A stretch of 64,000 nt of DNA from Nitrosospira multiformis (GCF_003050865.1 NZ_QAOK01000015.1:1-64000), one strand, 5' to 3'. Shown: positions 16,688 to 24,661, numbered from the stretch's first letter. Numbers and translations: made by a program. The notes: generated by a model from the letters alone, not told the origin.

Positions 16688-17377
16688 ATGAAAATTCTCA
16701 TCGTTCTGACATCCCATGATCAACTTGGCGACACTGGAAAGAAAACCGGCTTCTGGCTGGAAGAATTCGTTGCCCCCTATTATGTGTTCAAGGATGCAGG
16801 AGCGGAAATCACGCTGGCTTCGCCGAAAGGCAATATGCCACCGATCGACCCGAAAAGCGATCTCCCGGAAAACCAGACTCACCTGACGCGCCGCTTCCGG
16901 ACAGACGGCGCCGCACAGGCTGAGCTTGCGCATACGAAAGAGCTGACCTACATCTCGGCAGCCGATTACGATGCGGTCTTTTATCCCGGAGGGCATGGCC
17001 CGATGTGGGAGATGCCGGATAACCGGCTATCCATTTCACTGCTGAAGGATTTCATAGAAGCCGATAAACCGATTGCCGCAGTGTGTCATGCTCCCGCTGC
17101 GTTGGTCAACGTGTTGGGAAAAGACGGGGAGTATCTGGTCAAAGGGATGCGCGTGACCGGTTTTTCAAATACCGAGGAAGAAGCGGTCGGCCTGACCTCG
17201 GTTGTTCCATTCCTGCTGGAAGATCGGCTGAGGGAGCGCGGCGCCATATACAGCAAGGCAGACAACTGGATACCCTACGTCAAAGTCGACGATAAGCTGA
17301 TAACCGGTCAGAACCCGGCTTCTTCCAGGCCTGCGGCGGAAGAGCTGCTGCGAATGCTCCATGTCGTCGCCGCCTAG
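16688..17377 (+). CDS. DJ-1/PfpI-family (Hsp31-like) protein
   Basis: This 229-residue protein belongs to the type 1 glutamine amidotransferase-like fold of the larger Hsp31 branch. It shows MKILIVLTSHDQLGDTGKKT at the start, the acidic residue in GFWLEEF, YPGGHGPMWEMP, and the nucleophile elbow AAVCHAPAALV with its Cys and following His. Such proteins act as glyoxalase III or as stress chaperones, and the family cannot be split further by eye. ATG 16688 is chosen because AAGGAG at 16676-16681 is six bases upstream; ATGs at 16664 and 16682 are badly spaced. It probably shares stress regulation with the divergent quinone oxidoreductase. Confidence 0.88.
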   Translation: MKILIVLTSHDQLGDTGKKTGFWLEEFVAPYYVFKDAGAEITLASPKGNMPPIDPKSDLPENQTHLTRRFRTDGAAQAELAHTKELTYISAADYDAVFYPGGHGPMWEMPDNRLSISLLKDFIEADKPIAAVCHAPAALVNVLGKDGEYLVKGMRVTGFSNTEEEAVGLTSVVPFLLEDRLRERGAIYSKADNWIPYVKVDDKLITGQNPASSRPAAEELLRMLHVVAA

Positions 17378-17462
17378 AACTGCGGAACTGCCGGACATCC
17401 ACCGGCAGGAGTCTATCGAGAGGGCAGGCAGGAGAAGCGCTCCCTGCCAACCAGGAAGCAAG

Positions 17463-17705
17463 ATGAACAGGAAAGGAAATGCCGGCGTGGACAAAAGTGA
17501 ATGGTATTTTCAGGTCGGCTATGTGGAAATATTGTATGCAGCAATGGTGATCGGCATTGCGGTTGCATTGTATTTCTTCCGCAAATCCGGCGAGGTTTCG
17601 GGCCTGATCTCAGACAGGATGGAGGAAAGCGGCAAGCTGCTGGGATTGCTGGGACTGGCGGTGGTGCTTTTCATACTCAACAGGGTGCTCGGGGATCTGT
17701 GGTAG
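17463..17705 (+). CDS. Small two-helix membrane protein, unknown function
   Basis: I do not recognise this 80-residue protein. Two hydrophobic segments are clear: VEILYAAMVIGIAVALYFF and KLLGLLGLAVVLFILNRVL. A short charged loop between them contains GLISDRMEESG. It is therefore probably an inner-membrane hairpin protein. AGGAAG at 17453-17458 precedes ATG 17463; a GTG at 17487 is an alternative start. It follows the DJ-1-like gene by 85 bases on the same strand and may be read from the same transcript. Confidence 0.6.
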   Translation: MNRKGNAGVDKSEWYFQVGYVEILYAAMVIGIAVALYFFRKSGEVSGLISDRMEESGKLLGLLGLAVVLFILNRVLGDLW

Positions 17706-17747
17706 GGCCGCAGTGGTTGATGCACGGAGCTACCAGCCCCACGAGGC

Positions 17748-19229
17748 TTAGCACATGACATAATCTTCGAATCGGGGTTCTCGAAGCTGCTTCGCATACT
17801 GAAAAGAGAATCCCGGATAAATTCCGATGATTTTTCCGGATTCTGTCTTGTACCAACTCCGGCATCCTGCAGCCCATACCGTTGTCGATAAAGTCCTTTG
17901 CAATTCCTCGTTATACCGATTCATGGCTTCGGGTTTCACTGAAAGAAAGCGCTTCCGCTGCCTGGCAACCTCCTGGATGCATTTCAGCGCATAGCTCACC
18001 TGGGTTTCTATAAAAAGGATTGCGGAGGTATGTCCTTGCCCCGTGTTTGGCCCCAGAAGTATGAAAAGGTTGGGGAAGCTAGCCACTGTGACTCCCTGGT
18101 AAGCCTTGGGTTCACCTGCCCACGCCTCGTTCAGGGTATCGCCCTGCAAACCCTGTATTTCTACCGACAACATATGTTTTACATTGAAGCCGGTCGCACA
18201 GATAATCGCGTCCACTTCACGTCTCTGCCCGTCGCACGTGAGGATACCAGTGCGGTTGATTTGCTGGATGGGAGTATCGATCAGCTCCACGTTGGAGCGC
18301 ATGAAGGTAGGGTAGTAGTCGTTGGAAAGCAGGACGCGCTTGCAGCCGAAGGGATAGCTGGGACGTAACGTTTCCCGCAGGCGCGGATCGGTTACCTGCC
18401 GCCTGAGATGCCATTCTGCAAGCCCGCGCCCGATCCTTGCCATGAAACCGCCGGGATTAAAGGAAAGACGGTTCATTTCGTGAAGCCAATAGAGCAGAAA
18501 GCGGTTGGCTTTGATAACCGGCTTTAACCGAAACAGGGCTTTTTCCCATGGCGCGTAAACATGATTCAGCCTGGGGATGACCCAGTTAGGGGAGCGCTGG
18601 CAGACGTAAAGCCTTGCAGCAAGGGGAGCAATGCGGGGAATGATCTGGACCGCGCTCGCCGCCGTGCCGATAACCGCGACCCGCTTGCCATCGAGGGAAT
18701 AATCGCGATCCCACCGCGCAGAATGAAAAAGACGTCCTTCATAGGTATCCATGCCCGGGATATCAGGATAGCGCGGCTCGCTCAGCGGCCCCGCGCTGCA
18801 GATGAAGAAATTTGCCTTCAGTTGCTCCCCGTTTTCAAGCCGTAACAGCCAGAACCCCTGTTCGGGATCAAAGCGCGCGCTCGTCAGGATGGCATTGAGC
18901 CTGATGTGAGGCAGGAGATCGAACTTCGTGGCAAAGCGCACCAGATATTCACGGATTTCAGGTTGCGGAGCGTAGACCTGAGACCAGTCGGGGTTGAGGT
19001 CGAAGGAGTACGAATAGAGGTGAGAGCGGACATCACACTCGGCTCCGGGATAGGTATTGTTCCACCACGTGCCTCCAATTCCTCCAGATTTCTCGATAAT
19101 GAGAAATGAGGTGATGCCGGCTTTACGCAAGGTCCTGCCCATACAGAGACCCGAAACGCCAGCACCGAGAATTACAGCGCGATAGGTTTCCCCGTCAGCT
19201 TGTTCTGGGACAGGAGGTGTGTTCGACAT
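17748..19229 (-). CDS. Flavin-containing (Baeyer-Villiger-type) monooxygenase
   Basis: This 493-residue protein is a class B flavoprotein monooxygenase. It has an FAD-binding GAGVSGLCMG near residue 22, the Baeyer-Villiger-type fingerprint YEGRLFHSARWDRD (F/YxGxxxHxxxW) near 155, and a second dinucleotide motif for NADPH (VIGTAASA) shortly after. GGTWWNNTYPGAECDVRSHL is typical of BVMO and FMO-like enzymes. It uses NADPH and oxygen to insert oxygen into ketones or to oxidise heteroatoms; the substrate is unknown. A long AT-rich stretch lies upstream of its ATG. It converges with the small membrane protein. Confidence 0.9.
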   Translation of the reverse strand: MSNTPPVPEQADGETYRAVILGAGVSGLCMGRTLRKAGITSFLIIEKSGGIGGTWWNNTYPGAECDVRSHLYSYSFDLNPDWSQVYAPQPEIREYLVRFATKFDLLPHIRLNAILTSARFDPEQGFWLLRLENGEQLKANFFICSAGPLSEPRYPDIPGMDTYEGRLFHSARWDRDYSLDGKRVAVIGTAASAVQIIPRIAPLAARLYVCQRSPNWVIPRLNHVYAPWEKALFRLKPVIKANRFLLYWLHEMNRLSFNPGGFMARIGRGLAEWHLRRQVTDPRLRETLRPSYPFGCKRVLLSNDYYPTFMRSNVELIDTPIQQINRTGILTCDGQRREVDAIICATGFNVKHMLSVEIQGLQGDTLNEAWAGEPKAYQGVTVASFPNLFILLGPNTGQGHTSAILFIETQVSYALKCIQEVARQRKRFLSVKPEAMNRYNEELQRTLSTTVWAAGCRSWYKTESGKIIGIYPGFSFQYAKQLREPRFEDYVMC

Positions 19230-19510
19230 TCAGCAGTTTCAGTAGCCAGGGAACAAATTCATATTTAATGTCATTTATTACAGTAGCATCCTCGTATTTT
19301 GTTTATCAATAATAAAAATTAATTTATCTCTTCATCTATTTTAGAGATATCTGCTCAAAAGTACCGGTGCGCACGCCAAACTCAAGGAAACTGGCACAAA
19401 ACATATGCTGATATTGGAGCAATCCCTTGATCGTGTGAAGAAATATTTTCAGGATCCTTACGTCAAATAGGCAGCGTGAAAACTTCAAACTTCACTTGGT
19501 CGAATCAATA
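19230..19510. other. AT-rich gap with a possible coding remnant
   Basis: This stretch of 281 bases is markedly AT-rich compared with its surroundings and contains no complete gene. A plus-strand frame ending at a TAG at 19468-19470 reads coherently for about 40 codons (ending LILEQSLDRVKKYFQDPYVK) but has no start, which suggests the tail of a deleted gene. The left edge of the Tn3-type fragment begins where this ends. Confidence 0.35.
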
Positions 19511-19742
19511 GATTCAGCAAAGGAGGAAATGGTGGCTCGCCGACGCCAAGCACCGTGCCCGGAAAGCGAAGGTAGCAGAGCTGGACCGCGAAGCCGAGGC
19601 AATTCGCCGCGCCTCGACGCTGTCGGATGATGGAAAGGTCGGCCTCGCTGAGTGTGTAGTACCGGATCGGGTCGGGGTGGTTGTCGGGAAACGCCAGAAG
19701 GTTTTGCCGCTAGGCGGCGGACAGGATCGAACAGCGGGGCAT
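19511..19742 (-). pseudogene. Truncated Tn3-family transposase (tnpA N-terminus)
   Basis: Read on the minus strand from ATG 19742, the frame gives MPRCSILSAA, a TAG stop at codon 11 (19712-19710), then [26 protein letters not shown] and [18 protein letters not shown]. This is the DUF4158-type start of Tn3-family transposases, normally about 1000 residues long. Similarity ends near 19512 after about 77 codons. It is thus both interrupted and truncated and cannot work. It diverges from the MNT and resolvase genes, which is the usual Tn3 arrangement with the res site between. Confidence 0.8.
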
Positions 19743-19823
19743 GCAGGTGCCTTCTTCTTATAAACGAGGGATTTCGAGAAACCAGGCCAGCATGTTGATA
19801 CGGGATGCAAAATCAAGGCATTG

Positions 19824-19860
19824 CTATTCTCGAAAATAGTTCTTGAAATTCTATTCTTGA
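19824..19860. promoter_or_regulatory. Candidate Tn3 res site or promoter repeat
   Basis: CTATTCTCGA (19824-19833) and CTATTCTTGA (19851-19860) form a near-perfect direct repeat with start points 27 bases apart. The first is part of a CTATT/AATAG inverted repeat. The stretch lies between the divergent tnpA remnant and the resolvase-side genes, where Tn3 elements carry the res recombination site. The exact resolvase-binding sites cannot be fixed by eye. Confidence 0.35.
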
Positions 19861-19901
19861 TTGGCTATCATCTCAACGAGTTTCGATAAGGAAGAATACC
19901 G

Positions 19902-20273
19902 ATGCGACCCTCCGTTGCGTTTGACCTCAAGCAAAGTGCAGTACGCGAAGCGACAAGTCACTTTTGTGCGGCGAACCCGCGTGTTTTCGGCTCGGTGCTG
20001 CATGACACCGACCAGGACGGCAGTGACATTGACCTGCTGGTTGATGCACTGCCCGGCACAACCCTGTTCGACCTGGGCGGCTTGCAAGAAAAGCTGGAAT
20101 CGCTCCTTGGCATCCACATCAATCTGCTCACCCCTGCCGACCTGCCGCCGAAATTCCGTGCCAAGGTGCTTGCGAAGGCACTGCCGGTGCTGCTCAGGCA
20201 ACTGCCTGCCGTGCAGCAGAATGTCGAAGACGAAGAGCGCAACGACGACCATTCGGAAGACAAGTCATGTTGA
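19902..20273 (+). CDS. MNT-type minimal nucleotidyltransferase (orphan antitoxin-like)
   Basis: The 123-residue protein carries the nucleotidyltransferase signature GSVLHDTDQDGSDIDLLVD near residues 29-47, a GSx(n)DxD active site of the minimal nucleotidyltransferase family. These proteins are usually the antitoxin half of HEPN/MNT toxin-antitoxin pairs, where they can modify the HEPN toxin with AMP. No HEPN gene lies next to it. The gene instead overlaps the resolvase start by 7 bases, and its last 30 residues are an acidic, low-complexity tail unlike the family. Tn3 elements often carry toxin-antitoxin genes beside the resolvase, so this is probably a passenger. Confidence 0.8.
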   Translation: MRPSVAFDLKQSAVREATSHFCAANPRVFGSVLHDTDQDGSDIDLLVDALPGTTLFDLGGLQEKLESLLGIHINLLTPADLPPKFRAKVLAKALPVLLRQLPAVQQNVEDEERNDDHSEDKSC

Positions 20274-20824
20274 TTGGTTATGCGCGTGTCTCGACGCAGG
20301 ATCAGAACCTTGAATTGCAACGGGAAGCCTTGACCAAGGCCGGGTGCCAAAAAGTCTTTGAGGACAAGGTGAGCGGCAAGAGAATCGATCGTCCTGGCTT
20401 GACCAAGGCGTTTGAAATGCTGCGCGAAGGCGACACACTGGTCGTCTGGAAACTGGATCGACTGGGTCGCAGCGTCAAGCAACTGGTCGATCTGGTCGGC
20501 GAACTGCGCAAGCAAGGCACTCAGTTCAAGAGCCTCACCGATGCCATCGATACCGGCACCCCCTCCGGCCGGTTCTTCTTCCATGTCATGGCCAGCCTCG
20601 CCGAGATGGAACGCGAGCTGACTGTCGAGCGTACCCGCGCCGGGTTGGAGATCGCTCGGCAGCTCGGCCGCAAGGGTGGGCGCAAGCCCAAGATGACGGA
20701 CAGCAAGATCGAGTCGGCCAGGAAGCTGCTGGCCAGCGGTGTCCCCCCCAAGGACGTGGCCAAGAACCTCGGCGTGTCTATTCCGACCCTGTATCGTTGG
20801 GTGCCGGCTTCGACCCACGCTTAG
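20267..20824 (+). CDS. Small serine recombinase (Tn3-type resolvase)
   Basis: This 185-residue serine recombinase is complete. It shows IGYARVSTQDQNLELQ with the nucleophile Ser near residue 9, WKLDRLGRS near 65, GRFFFHVMASLAEMER, and a C-terminal helix-turn-helix (VAKNLGVSIPTLYRW). The length is right for a resolvase or invertase. It cuts and rejoins DNA at res through a phosphoserine link, resolving Tn3 cointegrates. With tnpA broken, the element cannot move by itself, although the resolvase could still act. The start overlaps the MNT gene end by 7 bases. Confidence 0.9.
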   Translation: MLIGYARVSTQDQNLELQREALTKAGCQKVFEDKVSGKRIDRPGLTKAFEMLREGDTLVVWKLDRLGRSVKQLVDLVGELRKQGTQFKSLTDAIDTGTPSGRFFFHVMASLAEMERELTVERTRAGLEIARQLGRKGGRKPKMTDSKIESARKLLASGVPPKDVAKNLGVSIPTLYRWVPASTHA

Positions 20825-20925
20825 CGTGGCAATTTTTCCGTTTCGTGAACTGGTCCCACCCAGCGCAGGACCTTGTCAAAGGGGAGGGGAATGCGCACTT
20901 ATTTGGTGTTATTGCCCGTGACAGG

Positions 20926-21651
20926 TTAGCGCCGCCCATCGTACCAGACTGACAGGTGCTTTTTGTCTTGCAGAGACCGGCGGGGACTCAGCATAACGCG
21001 TGCGATCTGGCCAAAAATCTCTCCCGCGGAGTAGAGCTGGACCTTTCGCGGCGAGGACTCCAGCGGATGTTTCGTCAGGATCGGGAATTGCAGGCCGCGC
21101 GTCCGTCCCCATTTTTTCAGCTTTTCGCTCAGGGTTATTTCATCAGCGGCATAAAGTTCCTGGTCGAAGCCACCAACATCACGAAATGCATCCGCCCGGC
21201 TGACGACAAGTGCGCCGGCCGCCCAGTGAAAGAGGACGGATGTTGCGGTCCAGAGTCGCAATACAGCACTGGCCCACCACGGCAGACCCTGCATTTTGAT
21301 GGCGCTCCCGCAACCTACAATTCTGCCTTCTTCTATCAACCGCAGAATATCGCCAAATAATTCGGGATTCAAAATACTGTCGGCGTCCACAAATAATAGC
21401 CAGCCTCCTGTTGCCACGGCAGCTCCGGTATTTCGCGCCCGGCCAATCTGATTGACGGGCTCGAAAACGACCTGCGCACCAGCCTGCCTCGCAAGCTCAG
21501 CCGTTTTATCCGTGGAGTTGTTGTCGACTACAATAATTTCCGAGGTAAAGCCAGGCTTGGCATTCGCTGCGAGCGATGCATGAACAGATTTTAGACAGGC
21601 TTCAATCAGAAGCTCTTCGTTAAAAGCGGGAATGATTATCGAAAGATGCAT
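20926..21651 (-). CDS. Family 2 glycosyltransferase
   Basis: The 241-residue protein begins SIIIPAFNEELLIEACLKSV and has the nucleotide-sugar binding IVVDNNSTDKT and the DxD-type FVDADS near residue 89, all standard for GT-A fold family 2 transferases. Later GGFDQELYAADE gives a plausible acidic catalytic site. A hydrophobic stretch around WWASAVLRLWTATSVLFHWA may touch the membrane. It could add a sugar to a lipid or glycan, or act in hopanoid or carotenoid glycosylation; no neighbouring pathway helps. It converges on the Tn3 remnant, whose resolvase ends about 100 bases away. Confidence 0.88.
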   Translation of the reverse strand: MHLSIIIPAFNEELLIEACLKSVHASLAANAKPGFTSEIIVVDNNSTDKTAELARQAGAQVVFEPVNQIGRARNTGAAVATGGWLLFVDADSILNPELFGDILRLIEEGRIVGCGSAIKMQGLPWWASAVLRLWTATSVLFHWAAGALVVSRADAFRDVGGFDQELYAADEITLSEKLKKWGRTRGLQFPILTKHPLESSPRKVQLYSAGEIFGQIARVMLSPRRSLQDKKHLSVWYDGRR

Positions 21652-21913
21652 GAACTAACTCGACTCATTTGTTGTGACTGAAATCATGATTATCGCGGAA
21701 AATATGCGGGGGAAACCAGATATCGACGACAGGTGAAACATAAGACCTTATGCTACGTTTAGGAGTGGCAGGCAGTGGAAACAAGGCGATAAACAGTTTA
21801 AAAGCTTTTTTGAAAAAACTGCCATCAGATATAGCGACAGGTAAAATTGAAAAATAGTGAAAGGGCTCTTGTGGTTGAAGCCGCAAGAGTCATATTGAAT
21901 AGTGGGAGGTAAG

Positions 21914-22117
21914 ATGAGTGAATTTGCGATCCTGCAATGGCTGATAATATCCGCACTCTTTTTCGTCGTTCCATTTTGGAGAATCTTCGAAAGAGCAGGT
22001 TTCAAACCGGCATTATCCTGGATTGCCTTGATCCCTGGGGGCATCCTGATTCTTCTATGGATTCTTGCGTTTGCCAAATGGCCGATACTGAAGGGAACAG
22101 AAATAAAGAAGGAATAA
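21914..22117 (+). CDS. Small hydrophobic membrane protein, unknown function
   Basis: I do not recognise this 67-residue protein. Two hydrophobic segments, LQWLIISALFFVVPFW and WIALIPGGILILLWILAF, flank a short basic loop (RIFERAGFKPALS). That suggests an inner-membrane hairpin. It has a strong GGGAGGT (21904-21910) close before the ATG. It resembles the membrane half of small SHOCT/PLDc_N-like or DUF805-like proteins only in a general way. The following 130 bases hold no gene. Confidence 0.6.
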   Translation: MSEFAILQWLIISALFFVVPFWRIFERAGFKPALSWIALIPGGILILLWILAFAKWPILKGTEIKKE

Positions 22118-22251
22118 CCTTCCGTCTAAAAAGCCAATCTTTGATCCAGGACGATGCAAACTATTCAACGTCCTCCGCTACCGTGTCGCGTCTCCTGCAG
22201 AGTGCCCAGGTGCCCCATGTGCCTTGGTCAGGTTTTAAGTTCCATTGCGCC

Positions 22252-22650
22252 CTAAACCAAGCCTCCGGCAAATTGACAATATTCGAACATGATGAGATTG
22301 TTATCGTGCGCGAAGCCTGTGACGAAATCCCAGACTCGCTTCTCCAGGTCGCGCAGACGCAGGTCGACGATCACGCAAATGACACCGCTAATGATGGCAG
22401 GCCGTACGTGGGAAGAACAGTAGAAACCAGGGCGAGCTGCTTGATGCGCACGGATTGGCACTGTCGCATCTGAGTCCAGTAGCGCCGCGACGCCGCATAA
22501 TCGTTCGGCCCAGTCGCTTGGGCGAAAGGTCGATCCATCGTGCCGGATGCCCTTGATCAGCAGTTCTTTGATGGGTTCGATCGGGGTGGCAAGGATTGCG
22601 GGCCGGCGCTTGCGCCCCACGGGAGGATCATAACCCACCCAGTACTTCAT
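22252..22650 (-). CDS. DUF3579-family protein
   Basis: The 132-residue product contains TPIEPIKELLIKGIRHDG, FRPSDWAERLCGVAALL and VRPAIISGVICVIVDLRLRD, which I recognise as the core of the DUF3579 family of betaproteobacteria. These are usually about 100 residues, and no function is established. The first 15-20 residues (from ATG 22650) are basic and unlike the family. A downstream start such as the GTG within them is therefore possible, and no strong ribosome-binding site decides it. It stands alone on the minus strand in a decaying neighbourhood. Confidence 0.75.
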   Translation of the reverse strand: MKYWVGYDPPVGRKRRPAILATPIEPIKELLIKGIRHDGSTFRPSDWAERLCGVAALLDSDATVPIRAHQAARPGFYCSSHVRPAIISGVICVIVDLRLRDLEKRVWDFVTGFAHDNNLIMFEYCQFAGGLV

Positions 22651-22883
22651 GTCGGCAAACTGCTCTGATGTTTCATCAGGGTCATTGTGCAGAATGGGAT
22701 GACTCAGATATTCTACATACCACCTACATACAACCTTGAGACAGGTAACACGACTGCTTGTTCAACTTTTATATGGTAAAGCAGGGTAGTTAATCATCGA
22801 ATTCGAAAGCAAGATCCGGAGTGCGGGGGGCTTGCGGCATTGGTAAATTGGCGGTCGTTATCAGCATATAAGCGAATGCGATC

Positions 22884-23312
22884 ATGAGTCCGAATACATC
22901 AATGAAAAAAGCACAGCTTGTCGATGCAACGCTCAATGACCCGCGTTGGGCCACTGTCAAGGCGCGCAGCACTGAAGCGGACGGCAATTTTTATCGTGCC
23001 GACCTGATCGGCGGGGATGCGGATTTTGAACAATTGGTGGCCCAGGTTGTCGCCTTTATCGAGGCGCCGGGTATCGGCCTGGATCTGCCGCTTGATGTGC
23101 GCGGCACTTCGTTTCAGCAGCGTGTGTGGCAAGCCCTGTGCGAAATTCCCGTGGGGCAGACGGTCCGCTACACAGATATTGCAAGACGCATCGGCTCGCC
23201 CCATACAGTGCGGGCAGTGCGCAACGACGGCGCCTTGGCAGGTTACCGCTGGGGGGTGGAGCGCAAGCGTTCTCTTCTGGAAAAGGAAGCGGGCGAGGAG
23301 GTGCAGGCATGA
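22884..23312 (+). pseudogene. Internally deleted Ada methyltransferase remnant
   Basis: The frame is open for 142 codons but reads like an Ada protein with pieces missing. NDPRWATVKARSTEADGNF matches the very start of Ada. At about 22990 it jumps to GGDADFEQLVAQVVAFIEAP and the O6-alkylguanine transferase domain (VWQALCEIPVGQTVRYTDIA). The zinc-bound methylphosphotriester domain and the AraC-type helix-turn-helix are absent. In the transferase domain, VRAV runs straight into RNDGALAGYRWG. The roughly 20 residues holding the PCHR active-site cysteine are therefore deleted (near 23215). Both losses keep the frame. It should be unable to repair DNA by methyl transfer. Confidence 0.75.
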
Positions 23313-23491
23313 ACACCAGGGCACGGAAAGTACTGAAAACCATGCCGGCCAAGAATATTGACTGCCATGTGCATGAACTCGATTGGGAACGGATAGAGAA
23401 CGACCTGGAGGCACAGGGGCCTGCAGTCATCGAAACTCTCCTTATGCCGGTGGAGTGCAGTGCACTGGCCGCTCTTATTCGAAATTCATGA
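23309..23491 (+). pseudogene. Truncated 2OG-Fe(II) oxygenase (N-terminus only)
   Basis: The frame overlaps the ada remnant by ATGA and encodes 60 residues. KNIDCHVHELDWERIENDL and VIETLLMPVECSALAALI match what I recall of the beginning of the 2-oxoglutarate-Fe(II) oxygenase that commonly follows ada. The rest of that protein (about 150 more residues), including the HxD...H iron site and the 2OG-binding Arg, is gone. After RNS the frame stops at 23489-23491. It is a fragment. Confidence 0.65.
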
Positions 23492-23548
23492 CGCGGCCTG
23501 ATAAAATTATGTGCCTGACGCATGTCTTGATCTGATTTCGGGGTGTGT

Positions 23549-23971
23549 ATGGAGAATTGGGTCGATGATTTGAACGGGCGCGGCGCTAGGTATAAACCAC
23601 TGCTTGAAGCAGCGGAAAAGCGTTACGGAATACCGTCCGATATGCTGGCGCGTCTGGCGTGGCAGGAGTCACGTTTTCGGGATGACATTGTTTCCGGGTG
23701 CACAGTATCCAGCGCCGGGGCAATGGGAATAATGCAAATCGTGACGCGCTGGCATCCTGGCGTAGACCCGCTTAACCCGGCCCAAGCCATCGATTATGCG
23801 GGGCAGTTTCTGGCCAGGCTGTATAAGAAGTTTGGTACGTGGGAACTCGCGCTTAAAGCCTATAACTGGGGTGAGGGGAACCTGGCCAAATGGTTACGCG
23901 GGGAGAAAATAGAGCCGTTGGAAACCCGGCTGTATTCCGCGCAGATTTTGAGTGACTTGGGGATGGCGTGA
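23549..23971 (+). CDS. Lytic transglycosylase (SLT domain)
   Basis: The 140-residue protein has a single SLT fold. LARLAWQESRF holds the catalytic Glu (near residue 40), GAMGIMQI follows, and AYNWGEGN is near 108; together these are the three standard motifs. It should cleave peptidoglycan between MurNAc and GlcNAc with anhydro-ring formation. There is no signal peptide, so it resembles phage or secretion-system transglycosylases that rely on another route out. ATG 23549 is used; a GTG at 23543 gives two extra residues. No other phage gene is nearby. Confidence 0.85.
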   Translation: MENWVDDLNGRGARYKPLLEAAEKRYGIPSDMLARLAWQESRFRDDIVSGCTVSSAGAMGIMQIVTRWHPGVDPLNPAQAIDYAGQFLARLYKKFGTWELALKAYNWGEGNLAKWLRGEKIEPLETRLYSAQILSDLGMA

Positions 23972-24172
23972 TAGATAAGATGGGGGGAAATATCATGGCG
24001 GGGGACTGTGGTTGTTGGCCCAATGCAGCGCATGCTCGCGCTGTCGATAAGCCCGCGGGCCAATTGTGTCCATCAACGCATGACTCAGCTTCCAAGATAT
24101 CATGATATCCATGAGCGGAGGCCAGGCATGCCCTTTAATGTTTCTTATGTATTGAATTTAACATAATATACA

Positions 24173-24484
24173 TTATACGCAAATCAGGAAATAGTTCCGC
24201 TGAGTGGCAGCAAGCAGCTGTTCACCACGGCCTTCAAGCGCATCAAAGAGAAGCACACCAGTTTCGCCAACATAATAGCCCCGATCAGTAAGGTGCTGAA
24301 GAATGTAAGGCTGCTTCAGATTGCGAATAAACAGATGATCAATTTTCATTCCGGGCTTGATTGTCATTCGGGCGGAGGGGTCGACATAATTGGCATTGGT
24401 GGTCGAGGTCCTTCCGTTATATCCGCTGCCTGGACCAGGATGGGCATCGTTACCAGAGCGACGGACTGCCGGAACATTTTTCAT
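24173..24484 (-). CDS. Hypothetical protein, unknown function
   Basis: I do not recognise this 103-residue protein. The case for a real gene is the AAGGAG five bases before its ATG. The N-terminal third is polar and low in complexity (GNDAHPGPGSGYNGRTSTTN), and from about residue 40 it is ordered (MTIKPGMKIDHLFIRNLKQP, then GYYVGETGVLLFDALEG). That looks like a small beta-rich domain. No signal peptide or membrane segment is visible. It sits alone on its strand in the accessory region. Confidence 0.5.
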   Translation of the reverse strand: MKNVPAVRRSGNDAHPGPGSGYNGRTSTTNANYVDPSARMTIKPGMKIDHLFIRNLKQPYILQHLTDRGYYVGETGVLLFDALEGRGEQLLAATQRNYFLICV

Positions 24485-24620
24485 GCTTTCTCCTTGTGAG
24501 CGAATGCCAGAGCAAAAAAATTCAATTTTATGTGCGCCTGCGCACAGAAACCATAATCAGACTAAGGGAAAATGATACTCAGGCATCCGCTTTTTTCTCC
24601 CTCTTGTAGTGGATGCCACT

Positions 24621-24661
24621 GACCCGGTAAAGGCCGACTACTCCTTGCCGGGTCTCTTTTT
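24621..24661 (+). terminator. Intrinsic terminator-like hairpin
   Basis: GACCCGG (24621-24627) pairs with CCGGGTC (24648-24654) over a 20-base loop, followed by TCTTTTTT. The T-run is on the plus strand only, so it would stop rightward transcription. The nearest plus-strand gene upstream is the lytic transglycosylase ending at 23971, more than 600 bases away. Confidence 0.6.

Noticed and set aside
20875-20910. GGGG-starting sequence as Tn3 terminal repeat
   Set aside because: Its orientation is wrong for the right end of the Tn3 fragment, and no matching copy was seen on the left.
22790-22987. Minus-strand open frame before the ada remnant
   Set aside because: Overlaps the start of the ada frame, has no ribosome-binding site, and half of it is antisense to Ada coding sequence.
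22884-23312. Alkyltransferase-like (ATL) DNA-binding protein
   Set aside because: ATLs keep the full domain and replace the active-site Cys with Trp or Ala. Here the whole segment around the site is deleted and an Ada-type N-terminus is attached, so a deletion remnant fits better.
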